Assembly: GCA_014238065.1 (NCBI GenBank)
Contig: JABABU010000044.1
Coordinates: 1 to 64,000, forward strand
DNA length: 64,000 nucleotides
Reading direction: 5' to 3'
Origin: Actinomycetota bacterium
GTDB taxonomy: Bacteria; Actinomycetota; Acidimicrobiia; Acidimicrobiales; Poriferisodalaceae
Shown: positions 25,352 to 34,665 of the stretch, piece by piece
Layout of the letters: each line of letters begins with the position of its first letter
Numbering within the stretch: the stretch's first letter is position 1
The notes under the pieces: generated by a model
Database searches by the model: none
Seen by the model: the letters and a program-made list of their open reading frames with translations, nothing else
Told to the model about the DNA's origin: nothing
Translations under genes and position numbers: made by a program

Positions 25352-25759
25352 TCAGCCGTCCAGGGCGCCCGGGTCTGAGGGAACGTCGACTGCGTGCTGT
25401 TGGAGGATCTCGAGTGGAACGACTTCAAGCGTTCGTTCGTGAGTTGAGGCCAACACCACGTGTGCGGCTGCACCATCCTCATGAGCTCTTCGCCAGTTCA
25501 GAGCCGTGACGCACCAGCGGTCGCCAGGAACAAGTCCTGGAAACCGATACTGCGGCATCGGCGTGATCAGATCGTTTCCGATGACCCGTTGATGTTCGAG
25601 GAACTCGCGTGTGACGAACGCACAAATGGTGTGCCGGCCGAGATCTTCGGGCCCGGTCGAGCAGCACCCGTCGCGAAACCAGCCGGTCATCGGCTCGGTT
25701 CCACACACCTCGAGTTCACCGCCGAGCACGTTCCGTTCGGCTGTCGCGTCATCTTCCAT
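25352..25759 (-). CDS. DUF2237 family protein
   Basis: A 135-residue conserved protein. Hallmarks are NVLGGELEVCG, TGWFRDGCCSTGPEDLGRHT, and RFPGLVPGDRWCVTA, which together mark DUF2237. The three conserved cysteines suggest metal or redox chemistry but no function is established. A TACTGT element 4 nt before the ATG may be a short-leader promoter. It is convergent with the crotonase and divergent from the enolase-superfamily gene. Confidence 0.88.
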   Translation of the reverse strand: MEDDATAERNVLGGELEVCGTEPMTGWFRDGCCSTGPEDLGRHTICAFVTREFLEHQRVIGNDLITPMPQYRFPGLVPGDRWCVTALNWRRAHEDGAAAHVVLASTHERTLEVVPLEILQQHAVDVPSDPGALDG

Positions 25760-25823
25760 CGGGACAGTATGGGCCGTCGGTGGTCGCTACGGTGGATCGG
25801 CGCAGGAGCACGAGGGGGAACGC

Positions 25824-26879
25824 ATGGCCGTAATCGAGAGCATCCATGCAGAGGCGCTGCTGAATGGACCGTTGCTGAATACCATCGTGCGCGTCATCGA
25901 CGCCGATGGCGTCGAGGGTGTCGGCGAAGCGTGGTGGGGAATCACAGACCAATCGGCACCAGAGCGGGGGGCCCGACCGATCGTCAGCGTGGTGAACGAT
26001 CTGTTGGCGCCGAGGTTGGTTGGGCGGGAGGCCAGCGCCATCGAGAAACTCTGGTTCGAGGAGTGGGACTGGGGGTACCGCTACGGCGACCAGGGCATCT
26101 TCACGATGGGTCTCAGCGGAATCGATCTGGCCCTGTGGGATCTTCACGGCAAACGGCACCAGTCGCCGGTGCACGAGTTACTTGGCGGACCCGCTCTCGA
26201 CTCGATACCTGCTTATGCAAGCTTTCCGCCTCTGCGTTCTGCAGATCTGCTCGTATCCGAGACGCATCGAGCGATCGACTACGGGTTCACTGCCGTCAAA
26301 CTCCACGAACTCGACCCCGAACTCCCAGCACTACTTCGCTCCGAGTTCGGCCATGACCTCAAGATCATGGTCGACGTCAACGGACATTTCGACGTGGCCG
26401 GGGCCATCGCCCATGGTCGACGCCTGAGCGAACTCGGAGTGCTCTGGTTCGAGGAGCCCGTTCGACCAATGCGTGATCACCGGGCCATCGCCAAGGTCGG
26501 AGCGGCTGTCGACTGCGACTTGGCCGGCGGCGAGAACGAGTACTCCCTCGAGGATTTCGACCGGTTGCTCAGCATGGGTGCACTCAGCTACTTGCAGCCC
26601 GAGATCACGAAAATCGGCGGGCTCACGCCGGCCCGAAGGATCGCCGCGCTGGCCGAACTCCATAACGTAGCGTTGTGCCCGCACAACTTCAGGCTCGGGC
26701 CTGCGCTCTACGCATCGATCCACTGGGCTTTCACCTCGCCGGCCAGCCGCTGGATCGAGATGCCGTGGATGCAGACAACGTTCAAGTTCCCCTTTCGCGC
26801 TGCCCTTCCTCCGTTGGTCGATGGACACGTGCTGCCTCCAACAGGCCCCGGCCTCGGCTGCGAACCGGTCAAGTCCTGA
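25824..26879 (+). CDS. Enolase-superfamily (mandelate racemase/muconate lactonizing) enzyme
   Basis: A 351-residue enolase-superfamily protein. Catalytic K159-x-H161 (VKLHE) occurs at the end of strand 2, metal ligands D184, E210 and E237 are in DVNGH, FEEP and GGENE, and H287 (CPHNF) faces the other side. N186 next to D184 is conserved in several acid-sugar dehydratases. It abstracts a proton alpha to a carboxylate, as in sugar-acid dehydration or epimerisation. A GAGGGGGA Shine-Dalgarno decides the ATG. It is a single gene; substrate unknown. Confidence 0.92.
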   Translation: MAVIESIHAEALLNGPLLNTIVRVIDADGVEGVGEAWWGITDQSAPERGARPIVSVVNDLLAPRLVGREASAIEKLWFEEWDWGYRYGDQGIFTMGLSGIDLALWDLHGKRHQSPVHELLGGPALDSIPAYASFPPLRSADLLVSETHRAIDYGFTAVKLHELDPELPALLRSEFGHDLKIMVDVNGHFDVAGAIAHGRRLSELGVLWFEEPVRPMRDHRAIAKVGAAVDCDLAGGENEYSLEDFDRLLSMGALSYLQPEITKIGGLTPARRIAALAELHNVALCPHNFRLGPALYASIHWAFTSPASRWIEMPWMQTTFKFPFRAALPPLVDGHVLPPTGPGLGCEPVKS

Positions 26880-27014
26880 GCACCGACGAGATCGCGCCGA
26901 GCGAGACGGGACATGCAGGTGTCACGGTCCACACAGCAGCGCTGATGATGGCGGCAGCCCGGGGAGGTCAAGTGCCGGTGTCATTCAACCCGGTCGAAAG
27001 TTGAGACCCGGAGC

Positions 27015-27020
27015 TATGGT
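27015..27020 (+). promoter_or_regulatory. -10 hexamer for leaderless split-barrel gene
   Basis: TATGGT exactly 6 nt before the ATG at 27027, with no Shine-Dalgarno. Confidence 0.55.
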
Positions 27021-27026
27021 CGCGAC

Positions 27027-27470
27027 ATGGCAGCTCTGAGTGACGTCGAGAAGTTCCTCGCCGACGAGAACGGACTGGCGACGGTGAGCACCACCCAAGC
27101 CGACGGCCGGGTTCTCTCGAGCATCGTCAACTGTGGGGTCATGGACCATCCGGTGACAGGTGAACCTTGTGTCGCACTCGTCTCCAGGGGCGGAGCGGCA
27201 CGCCTTGGCCATATCCGCCGCGGCTCACAGGTCACCATCGCAGCCCGTCGCGGGTGGGCGTGGCGGTCGGTGACAGGACCAGCCGACATCATCGGACCAG
27301 ATGACGTCCACGACGGTTTCGACGCCGATGACGTCCGACTCCTGTTACGTGAAGCCTTCCGAGCGGCCACGGGCACCCACGACGACTACGAAGAGTATGA
27401 CCGGGTCATGCTCGAAGACCGAAGAGCAGTCGTGTTCATCGCTGCAGACCGCGTACGCGGCAACTATTGA
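27027..27470 (+). CDS. F420/FMN split-barrel (PPOX-type) protein
   Basis: A 147-residue pyridoxamine-phosphate-oxidase-like split barrel, the fold of actinobacterial F420H2-dependent reductases and biliverdin reductases. It shows the opening helix LSDVEKFLADENGLATVSTT, VALVSRGGAARLGHIRRGSQ and the C-terminal DRRAVVFIAADRVRGNY strand that contacts the cofactor tail. It probably reduces a small organic substrate with F420. Single gene; the next 307 bp (27471-27777) hold no gene and no clear hairpin. Confidence 0.88.
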   Translation: MAALSDVEKFLADENGLATVSTTQADGRVLSSIVNCGVMDHPVTGEPCVALVSRGGAARLGHIRRGSQVTIAARRGWAWRSVTGPADIIGPDDVHDGFDADDVRLLLREAFRAATGTHDDYEEYDRVMLEDRRAVVFIAADRVRGNY

Positions 27471-27777
27471 GTCACTCACGGCATCTCGTCACCTTGGCCT
27501 TCGAAGGCACTGCAGAAGCCACCGTTCATAACCACCAGGCCTGCCGCGTCCGGCCGGGGACTTCCTCACACACGGCATCGACAGCGATGACCGTCATCTG
27601 ATCTTTCGGCACAGGACCGAATCGCCGGTCAGGTCGAGGTCCCCGAGGTAACGCGCATCGCTTCCGACACCACAAGATTACGCGCCCTGGTCCAGCCCTG
27701 GATCAGAGGTCTTCGTCAGGTCGATCCGGCTCGACCGTGGCCAAAGCACGCCACGCGATCAAATAAGGTCAGCCACG

Positions 27778-28647
27778 ATGAAGAACCCACCGTTCGAATA
27801 TCACCAACCTGACACCCTGGAAGATGCCATACAACTCCTGGCCGTCTACGGAGACGAAGCCAAGGTTCTCGCCGGCGGCCAGAGCTTGCTCCCTCTGATG
27901 GGATTACGCCTCGTCAGGCCTTCCCACGTGATCGACATCGGTAGAGTCGCTGGTCTAGGAGCGATCTCGACCGAGTCGTCTGGCGTCTCGGTCGGCGCTC
28001 TCGTCAGTCACTCGATGGCTGAACGGTCCGAGAAGCTCCGCACGAACGCTCCCCTCGTGCACCAGGCAATGCCCTACGTCGGCCACAGAGCGATCAGGAA
28101 CAGAGGCACAGTGTGCGGGAGCGTGGCCCACGCCGACCCTGCGGCCGAGATGCCGGCGGTATGTAGAGCTGCGGGCGCCTCGATGATCGCTGTCTCTAGT
28201 CGTGGTGAACGTGCCATCGAAGCCGATGAGTTCTTCGTCGGTTATCTCCAAACGGCGCTCGACGTCGACGAGATCCTCACGGAGATCCGGTTTCCAGCTC
28301 TGGCGGAAGGTACGGGAACTGCTGTCGTCGAGGTGGCAAGGCGCCACGGCGACTACGCCCTCGTCGGCCTGGCGTGCAGCCTCACCGTCGAGTCGACCAT
28401 CACGGCAGCGGCGTTGTCGTTCTTCGGGGCGGGTAGCACCCCGATCCGACTGGGCGAGGTCGAACAACTGCTCATCGGTGAAGAACCGAACGAAGCGGCC
28501 TTCACGACTGCCGCTGCAGCCGTCCGGTCGAGCATCGAGCCATCAGCTGACGTACACGGCAGCGCAAATTATCGGCGGTACCTCGCCGGCGTTCTCACAC
28601 AACGCGGCCTCACCCAGGCCGCATCAACGGTCGGAGTGCTGGCATGA
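27778..28647 (+). CDS. Molybdenum hydroxylase, FAD-binding medium subunit (CoxM-like)
   Basis: A 289-residue FAD domain of the xanthine-oxidase family. FAD-binding AGGQSLLPLM (33-42) and RNRGTVCGSVAHADPAAE (about 108-125) are intact; the second segment holds the flavin ribityl. It passes electrons from the 2Fe-2S small subunit to the acceptor. It is the first of three coupled genes (M-S-L order), with a 4-nt overlap to the next. The 307-bp gap before it must contain the operon promoter, but I find no convincing box; an AAGG lies 8 nt before the ATG. Confidence 0.94.
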   Translation: MKNPPFEYHQPDTLEDAIQLLAVYGDEAKVLAGGQSLLPLMGLRLVRPSHVIDIGRVAGLGAISTESSGVSVGALVSHSMAERSEKLRTNAPLVHQAMPYVGHRAIRNRGTVCGSVAHADPAAEMPAVCRAAGASMIAVSSRGERAIEADEFFVGYLQTALDVDEILTEIRFPALAEGTGTAVVEVARRHGDYALVGLACSLTVESTITAAALSFFGAGSTPIRLGEVEQLLIGEEPNEAAFTTAAAAVRSSIEPSADVHGSANYRRYLAGVLTQRGLTQAASTVGVLA

Positions 28648-29141
28648 CGGTCTCTTTCACTCTCAACGTGAACGGTGCTGCAACCGAGGTGTCGACCGAG
28701 CCACGAAGGACGCTGTCCGACGTGATCCGTGAGGATCTCGGACTCACCGGCACCCACCTCGGCTGCGAGCATGGTGTCTGCGGCGCATGCACCGTGCTCC
28801 TGGACGGGGCTCCGGTCCGATCGTGCCTCACACTGGCCGTACAGGCCGACGGCCACGAGATCACCACGGTCGAGGGCTTGGCCAACGGCGACGAACTGCA
28901 CCCGGTGCAGCAAGCGATGCACGAAGCTCACGGTTTCCAATGCGCGTTCTGCTCGCCTGGTTTCATGCTCAGTACCGTCGCCCTGCTGGCCGAAAACCCA
29001 AACCCCTCGCGCCACGAGATCCGGGAGGAACTCAGCGGGAACCTCTGCCGATGTACCGGATACCACACCATTCTCGACGGCGTCGAAGTGGCGATCCGGG
29101 CTCTTGCCTCGGACGGCGCCAGCGGCGGAGGTGACGCATGA
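28644..29141 (+). CDS. Molybdenum hydroxylase, 2Fe-2S small subunit (CoxS-like)
   Basis: A 165-residue iron-sulfur subunit with two clusters. The plant-type cluster uses C41, C46, C49 and C61 (GCEHGVCGAC then C61) and the second uses C100, C103, C135 and C137 (QCAFC and CRC). All eight ligands are present. It links the molybdenum site in the large subunit to FAD. Its start and stop overlap both neighbours by 4 nt. Confidence 0.95.
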   Translation: MTVSFTLNVNGAATEVSTEPRRTLSDVIREDLGLTGTHLGCEHGVCGACTVLLDGAPVRSCLTLAVQADGHEITTVEGLANGDELHPVQQAMHEAHGFQCAFCSPGFMLSTVALLAENPNPSRHEIREELSGNLCRCTGYHTILDGVEVAIRALASDGASGGGDA

Positions 29142-31693
29142 ACGAACGAACGCAGACCTCAGGTCTCGGTTTCGTGGGCCAAAGCGTCACCCGAGTGGAA
29201 GACGACCGTCTGCTGCGCGGCAAGGGTCAGTACGTGGCCGACATCGAACCCGAAGGTGTCCTTCACGCAGCGTTCCTCCGTAGCCCCTTCGCCCACGCCA
29301 CGATTCGCAGTATCGACGTCACCGCCGCACGGAGGTCCCCACGAGTCACTGCTGTGTTCACTGCAGCCGAACTGAACGAACTCACGAACCCATTCCCACC
29401 GTTTCTGATGATGCCAGGGCTATACACCCCGCTCTACATGTGCCTCAGCGACAAGAAGGTGCGTCACGTCGGTGATCCCGTCGCGCTCGTCCTCGCCGAT
29501 TCTCGGTACCACGCAGAGGACGCTCTCGAACTCATCGAAGTTGACTACGAGCAACTCGCGCCGGTCGCCTCCATCGCCGACGCGCTCAGCGTCAACGCCG
29601 AGCAGGTGTGGGAAAGAGCCGATGGCAACGTCCTGCTCGACAAATCCGACGCCTATGGCGATGTCGAGTCTGTATTCGCGTCGGCGGACAGGATCGTCAC
29701 AGAGCGGTTCTCGTGCCAACGACAGTCGAACCAGCCGATGGAGACGCGCGGCAGCGTCATCGAAGTCGACCCGGAAACCGGGCACCTGACGATTCACAAC
29801 GCGACACAGTCGTCACACATGCTGCGGTGGCTGACGGCGGCGCTCGCAAAGAAGGAGAGCGTGCGATCGTCGCTGAAGAACTTCGCCACGAACAAGGACC
29901 GGCGGGATTCGTTCATCGTCGCCGCCAAGGAATTCATGGCCCAGAACGGCGAATCGATGCAGAACCAGGACAACGCAGGTCCGAAGTCTCAGTTGAGGAA
30001 GGATCGCTCGATGCTGAGACACCTGCCCCGTACCTTGTTCGGGTTGCTCGGCAAAGACGACTACCCCACGGTCATGGCGAGGGACATCGGCGGCGGTTTC
30101 GGCGCGAAGGGTCCAGTGGCGAGAGAAGACATCGCGCTGGCTGCCGCTGCCATCGACCTCGGCCGGTCGGTCAAGTGGATCGAGGATCGGGTCGAGAACC
30201 TCAGCGATGGCGGACACGCGCGCGAGGAAGACCTCACTGTCAGCCTCGCTCTCGACAACGACGGGACGTTCAGGGGCCTCAAGGTCGACCTCGTGCTCGA
30301 TCAGGGTGCATACCCGGCGTTCCCCATCGGAGCTTCGATGGCGACCCAGATCATGCGCGTCATGTTCCCCGGTGCCTACAAGTTCGACGCCTTTCACCTC
30401 CGAGCCAGGACCGTTGCGACGAACAAGGGCAAATACGTCGCCTATCGCGGCCCGTGGGCCAACGAGACGTGGGCCCGGGAACGCATCATCGACGTTGCAG
30501 CCAAGGCCCTCGGCTACACACCAACCGACCTGCGACTGAAGAACATGTTCAGCGACCAGGACATGCCAGCAGCCATGATCACCGGCCCTGCTCTTGACGA
30601 AACGATGTCAACGAAGAAGACCCTCGAACACGCGATGCAGGTAGTGGACATCGATGAGTTCAGAGACGAACAGGAGACAGCGAGAGCCGAGGGACGGTAT
30701 CTCGGGCTCGGCTTTGCCTGCTATCACGAGGCTGCTCCCGGTCCTCCCGACTACTTCGACTCGATCTCACCCGGCGCAGGCACCCTCGGCACCGAGTACG
30801 CACGGACGACGATCGAACGCGACGGGTCGATCGTCGTCTACACGTCGCAGATGCCTCACGGTCAGAGCCACGAGACTACCTATGCCCAGATCGTCGCCGA
30901 CGAACTCGGTGTCGGCATCGCCGATGTGAAACTGGTCTACGGCAACACCGACCGGACCCCGTTCAGCGTGATGGGTACTGGCGGCAGTCGTGGTGGCCCG
31001 CTAGGCGGTGGTTCGGTGAAGTACTCGTCCCGCGAAGTGCGCCAGCAGGTGATCGACGCAGCAGCTGAGTTGCTCGAAGCATCGGCTGACGACATCGACA
31101 TCATGGATGGGAACATCCACGTGTCCGGCGTTCCGGCCAGGGGTGTCAGTTTCGCCGACGTTGCAGCAACGGTCATCTCTGAAGGAGACCAACCATTCGA
31201 CGCGACGTTCGGATACACCGGCAAAGGCGACGGCGGGTGGAGTTGTGCAACGCACGCATGCATCGTCGAGGTCGATCTCGAGACCGGCAGGGTCGACATT
31301 CCCCGGTACGTCGTGGTGGAGGATTGCGGGCCCATCATCAATCCGGCCATCGTCAACGGACAAGTACGTGGCGGAGTCGCCCAGGGAGTCGGAGCTGTGC
31401 TCTACGAGAGCAGCGTGTACGACACAGAGGCCAATCTCCAGGCAACCACCTACATGGACTACCTCATACCAACGGCGATGGAGATTCCGTATGTCGAGGT
31501 GCATCATCTCGAGACGCTGTCGCCCGGCGAGAACGACTTCAGGGGAGTCGGTGAGGGCGGAATGATCGGAGCGCCACCGGCCATCACCAACGCCATCGAA
31601 GATGCGCTGGGCCCATTTGGTGCTCGGGTCACCGATCAGTACCTGCCACCGACGAAGATCCTCGAGATGGCCGGCATCATCGACCCCGACTGA
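29138..31693 (+). CDS. Molybdenum hydroxylase, large catalytic subunit (CoxL/XdhB-like, not form I CO dehydrogenase)
   Basis: An 851-residue Mo-pterin subunit. The GGGFGAKG cofactor loop is at about 318-325, AYRGPWANE near 436 replaces the CO dehydrogenase AYxCSFR loop, and the catalytic Glu is E806 in GVGEGG. So it belongs with aldehyde/xanthine/aromatic hydroxylases and the so-called form II proteins, which hydroxylate carbon next to N or C=O with water. Between residues about 238 and 300 there is a Lys/Arg-rich helical insertion absent from usual relatives, placed just before the GGGFG loop. The substrate is unknown. Confidence 0.92.
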   Translation: MNERTQTSGLGFVGQSVTRVEDDRLLRGKGQYVADIEPEGVLHAAFLRSPFAHATIRSIDVTAARRSPRVTAVFTAAELNELTNPFPPFLMMPGLYTPLYMCLSDKKVRHVGDPVALVLADSRYHAEDALELIEVDYEQLAPVASIADALSVNAEQVWERADGNVLLDKSDAYGDVESVFASADRIVTERFSCQRQSNQPMETRGSVIEVDPETGHLTIHNATQSSHMLRWLTAALAKKESVRSSLKNFATNKDRRDSFIVAAKEFMAQNGESMQNQDNAGPKSQLRKDRSMLRHLPRTLFGLLGKDDYPTVMARDIGGGFGAKGPVAREDIALAAAAIDLGRSVKWIEDRVENLSDGGHAREEDLTVSLALDNDGTFRGLKVDLVLDQGAYPAFPIGASMATQIMRVMFPGAYKFDAFHLRARTVATNKGKYVAYRGPWANETWARERIIDVAAKALGYTPTDLRLKNMFSDQDMPAAMITGPALDETMSTKKTLEHAMQVVDIDEFRDEQETARAEGRYLGLGFACYHEAAPGPPDYFDSISPGAGTLGTEYARTTIERDGSIVVYTSQMPHGQSHETTYAQIVADELGVGIADVKLVYGNTDRTPFSVMGTGGSRGGPLGGGSVKYSSREVRQQVIDAAAELLEASADDIDIMDGNIHVSGVPARGVSFADVAATVISEGDQPFDATFGYTGKGDGGWSCATHACIVEVDLETGRVDIPRYVVVEDCGPIINPAIVNGQVRGGVAQGVGAVLYESSVYDTEANLQATTYMDYLIPTAMEIPYVEVHHLETLSPGENDFRGVGEGGMIGAPPAITNAIEDALGPFGARVTDQYLPPTKILEMAGIIDPD

Positions 31694-31934
31694 GCGCCGC
31701 CAGACGCGCCACGGGCACGCGTCGCGCTGGTGAGGAGCGCGCTCCCTGCAACGCTTTCGCCCCGACGACTCTCCGAGGAAATTTCGAGGAACGCAACGAC
31801 CTCGCAGATCGAGACGCTCGACCTCATCGTGACTTTCCACAGGGACGCACGCGCCTACGTCGATGAGAGGTCGGTCGAGTGCGCTGAGTAGATTTGCGCC
31901 CGAACCGCAGATCGCACATCGAGCGAGTGCCGCG

Positions 31935-31940
31935 TACGAT
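31935..31940 (+). promoter_or_regulatory. -10-like hexamer before sucrase/ferredoxin-like gene
   Basis: TACGAT 9 nt before the ATG at 31950 (6 nt before an in-frame TTG at 31947 it would be 6). The preceding 31694-31934 contains no gene I can support. Confidence 0.4.
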
Positions 31941-31949
31941 CGTTGGTTG

Positions 31950-32849
31950 ATGGCTAACGACTCCGACCTCAGGTGCTCAACCGTGACCGCTTCGCTGAAC
32001 GAGCCAGCCGCTGGCACCGCCACGATTTCCGAACGTTTCGTTCTGGTCGAGCTCCCCACCCCATGGCCGAAGCCCATTGCGGCTCACCCAGTGTTCGCGT
32101 CGCTCGAATCACCGAAAAAGCGCCTGTCCGAGAATGGGGCACGGGTACTCGGCATCGGAGGCCAGTCGACCACACCCGACCGTCACCGAGTCATCACCTA
32201 CGTCAAGACCCTCACCGGCGGCTACGAAGGGGTCTCGACCGAGGTGTCGGCTGATGAACTCTTCATCACCGTGCTGAACGCCGTCGACGGAGCGGTGGTC
32301 GGCGAACCGGTCGACGGCACCGACCTTCTGATCTGCACGCAAGGTTCCCACGACAGGTGCTGTGGCCGCCTTGGCACCCTGCTCTACGTCGACGTGCACG
32401 ACCGATACGGCGACGATGTCCGCGTGTGGAGGACCACACACACCGGCGGCCACCGCTTCGCTCCAACTGGCATCACGCTTCCCACCGGCCTGAACTGGGC
32501 CGCGCTGGACGTAGCCCTGCTCGACACGATCATCGAACAACGCAGCGAACTGACCGATGTGGCCCAACACATTCGAGGCCGATCGGCCATGCTGAACAGG
32601 GCTACCCAGATTGCCGACGTGGCCATGATGCGCGAGTTCGGTTGGGCGTGGCTCGATCGCGCCGTGTCGTTCGAATCGACCGCCGACGATGCAGGGCTGA
32701 ACGTGATGGTGAGCCACGGAGATGCCTCCGCGACTGTTCGCCTTCGCAGTGGACCACCGTTTCCGGTTCCGAAGTGCGGTCTTCCGCTCGAGCAGGCTCG
32801 AAAGGAAACCCCACAGTTCACGATCGAAAGCATCGAGATCCTGCGTTGA
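31950..32849 (+). CDS. Sucrase/ferredoxin-like thioredoxin-fold [2Fe-2S] protein
   Basis: A 299-residue protein of the sucrase/ferredoxin-like family (Aim32/Apd1 type in yeast). The conserved CTQGSHDRCC (C129, C137, C138) and HTGGHRFAPT (H164, H168) are the cluster-binding signature, where Aim32/Apd1 use two Cys and two His. Function in bacteria is unclear; an electron-carrier or redox-sensor role is inferred. Start at MANDSDLRCS is where a start codon and family sequence coincide. After it, 32850-33059 is convergent space with no feature seen. Confidence 0.85.
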   Translation: MANDSDLRCSTVTASLNEPAAGTATISERFVLVELPTPWPKPIAAHPVFASLESPKKRLSENGARVLGIGGQSTTPDRHRVITYVKTLTGGYEGVSTEVSADELFITVLNAVDGAVVGEPVDGTDLLICTQGSHDRCCGRLGTLLYVDVHDRYGDDVRVWRTTHTGGHRFAPTGITLPTGLNWAALDVALLDTIIEQRSELTDVAQHIRGRSAMLNRATQIADVAMMREFGWAWLDRAVSFESTADDAGLNVMVSHGDASATVRLRSGPPFPVPKCGLPLEQARKETPQFTIESIEILR

Positions 32850-33059
32850 AGCTGTCGTGGCAGCGATGAGCCGACCCACCCTGTGGTCACGCATGCCGTA
32901 TCTCGACACCACCCCGTCGTTACGGTCGGCGCTGACCGCCAACCCGTCCTCGTTCGCTTCTCGACGGCACCCGGTGTTGAGCTCGGAAGGGTCTGATCGC
33001 GAGGAAGAGCGCGAAAAGGGCAATCCAGAGACGCCGCTCGCGATCGGGGGTGAACACGT

Positions 33060-33599
33060 CTATTCAGGCGTTACCGGCGGTGCTATAAGTGCTGAAACGC
33101 ACTCGCCGGCGGCTCGCCGGGCGATCACCGCCAACGTTTCGGGGGATGCGCTGCTGATCGGGTGTGGGATCACGACGAACTGATGGCCTTCGGCACCCAG
33201 AACCTTCGCCATCAGCTCCGCCGCCGAAACGAACTGCTCGGTCATGATCGAAACCGAGGGAACACCCGCCCTCTCGCCGGTGACCGAATCGTGCAAACTG
33301 CACGACGAGCAGCTACCTCAATCACCCACGCCGGCAATCAGCGCTTGCCATTCCTTGGCCCGGTCCATCACCCCCGCTTCCGCCGGTGCGCTGTAATGGC
33401 CTTTCGTCAGTCGAACCACGTCGCCGACGCCATACTGCTGCCGCAGTTCGGCCTCCATCGCGTCAAACAGCTGGCGGGTTCCTTGTTTGCCGTTCGAGAC
33501 AATGCCGATCGTGAGCGCCGAAAGGTCGACAGGACGAGCGGCAGGTGCGAACTCTGCAACTCCTTCACCATCTGTCGGGTCAAGCACTTCGATGGTCAT
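33060..33599 (-). CDS. UGSC-family selenoprotein (in-frame TGA read as selenocysteine)
   Basis: A 180-codon frame broken only by TGA at codon 94 (33318-33320, minus strand). It reads GVGD-U-GSCSSCSLHDS, the (U/C)GSC motif that names this family, in which U is selenocysteine in many members. After it the family sequence continues (GVPSVSIMTEQF) to the natural end. Before it comes the Rossmann-like LTIGIVSNGKQGT. The function is unestablished; the motif suggests thiol/selenol redox chemistry. A GAGGGG Shine-Dalgarno precedes the ATG at 33599. It is the last gene of a coupled set with its partner and a TauD dioxygenase. Automatic gene finders would give two fragments. Confidence 0.88.
33289..33305 (-). 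promoter_or_regulatory. SECIS-like hairpin of the UGSC selenoprotein
   Basis: On the mRNA, TCGTGCA pairs perfectly with TGCACGA around loop GTT. The loop G is base 20 after the TGA, within the range for bacterial SECIS, and a G-U dinucleotide opens the loop as SelB requires. Confidence 0.75.
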
Positions 33600-33612
33600 G
33601 CAGCCGTCCCCC

Positions 33613-34665
33613 TCAGCAATCGACGCAAGCGCCGACGGGCACGGTCACTGCGCGAGATGTCGTCCCGAGCCACGGTGGGATGACCGCACCAAATCCACCG
33701 GCAGGACCTCCCGCGGCGACGACGAGCAGATCATCCGGTTCAGGCAGCGCTGCATACTCGCGGTCGCCCTTTTCTCGAACCACACTTCCCTTTCCGCACT
33801 CGGCCCACTGCTTACGGAGGATCCTGGCCTTGTCGAACACGTAGCCACGGATATCAGCCTTCGACCAGCCGGCGGCGTCGAAGTGTTCGCGCAGCTGGGG
33901 CGGGATGACGATGGCGTAGTTGCCCGGCCAGATCGAATAGTGGGCCATGTTGGCTCTGATCTCGGCCACGAACGTATCGAGGATGAGCTCGGGATCAGTT
34001 GTCCACTCGTTCATGATCTGCCGAGGCGACATCGCGGCCATCGCTGTCACCGCTGACACGTAGGGATCACCGAGGCGCTCCTCGGCCAGCGAGGGCCATG
34101 GGGTGTTCTCTTCGTCCTCGGCAACGCAATAGCTGATCTTGCCGGGATGCCCGAAGGTCGACCGATCGATCTCGCCAGGGCGAACCTCAAGCAGGTTGCC
34201 AAGGACAAGCCGAACGGCACGACCGATGCAGGTCGATGCCCTGTCGCTCGGACCGAGGGCGTTGAACGTGCCGTCCATGCCCAACTCATGGCGGATCGGC
34301 CCGTTCACCACCAGCAGAATGGCGCACCCACCAGTGCTGGCGGTCGGTCCGTGCAACTTGAACGGTTCGCTGAACATCGCGGCGAGCGCAGTGACCACGA
34401 CGGGGAAATGCATCGGTAAACAGCCGGCCATGACCGCGTTGACCGCAGCCTTCTCCGCCGTGATCGCTCGCTGCCGGACCGGTTCGACACCGACGAGATG
34501 ATCGGGCGCGAGCAGTGCCCACTCAAGGCACGCAGTGACAGCCTCTGCCGTGGGCGGCACGATCGGTAGCCCGTCGGTCCAGCCTCTCGAATGGAAATGC
34601 TCCTGGACGTCGAACATGTCATCGAACTCGAGTCGCTTCGATGACAGCCTCGATGTTCCGATCAT
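33613..34665 (-). CDS. Conserved partner protein of the UGSC selenoprotein
   Basis: A 350-residue protein with the signature RGWTDGLPIVPPT (near residue 27). I remember this string in proteins adjacent or fused to UGSC modules, but know no function. It has Cys-rich elements: a TGGCAILLV segment and a C-terminal GACVDC. No signal peptide or membrane segment. The ATG overlaps the TauD stop by 4 nt and its stop lies 13 nt before the UGSC start, so the three are coupled. An upstream extension of the frame (to 34857) is antisense-like and left out. It may be the catalytic partner of the selenoprotein, by context only. Confidence 0.75.
   Translation of the reverse strand: MIGTSRLSSKRLEFDDMFDVQEHFHSRGWTDGLPIVPPTAEAVTACLEWALLAPDHLVGVEPVRQRAITAEKAAVNAVMAGCLPMHFPVVVTALAAMFSEPFKLHGPTASTGGCAILLVVNGPIRHELGMDGTFNALGPSDRASTCIGRAVRLVLGNLLEVRPGEIDRSTFGHPGKISYCVAEDEENTPWPSLAEERLGDPYVSAVTAMAAMSPRQIMNEWTTDPELILDTFVAEIRANMAHYSIWPGNYAIVIPPQLREHFDAAGWSKADIRGYVFDKARILRKQWAECGKGSVVREKGDREYAALPEPDDLLVVAAGGPAGGFGAVIPPWLGTTSRAVTVPVGACVDC

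Noticed and set aside
29138..31693. Form I carbon-monoxide dehydrogenase (CoxL).
   Set aside because: The active-site loop is AYRGPW, not AYxCSFR, so CO oxidation is not supported.
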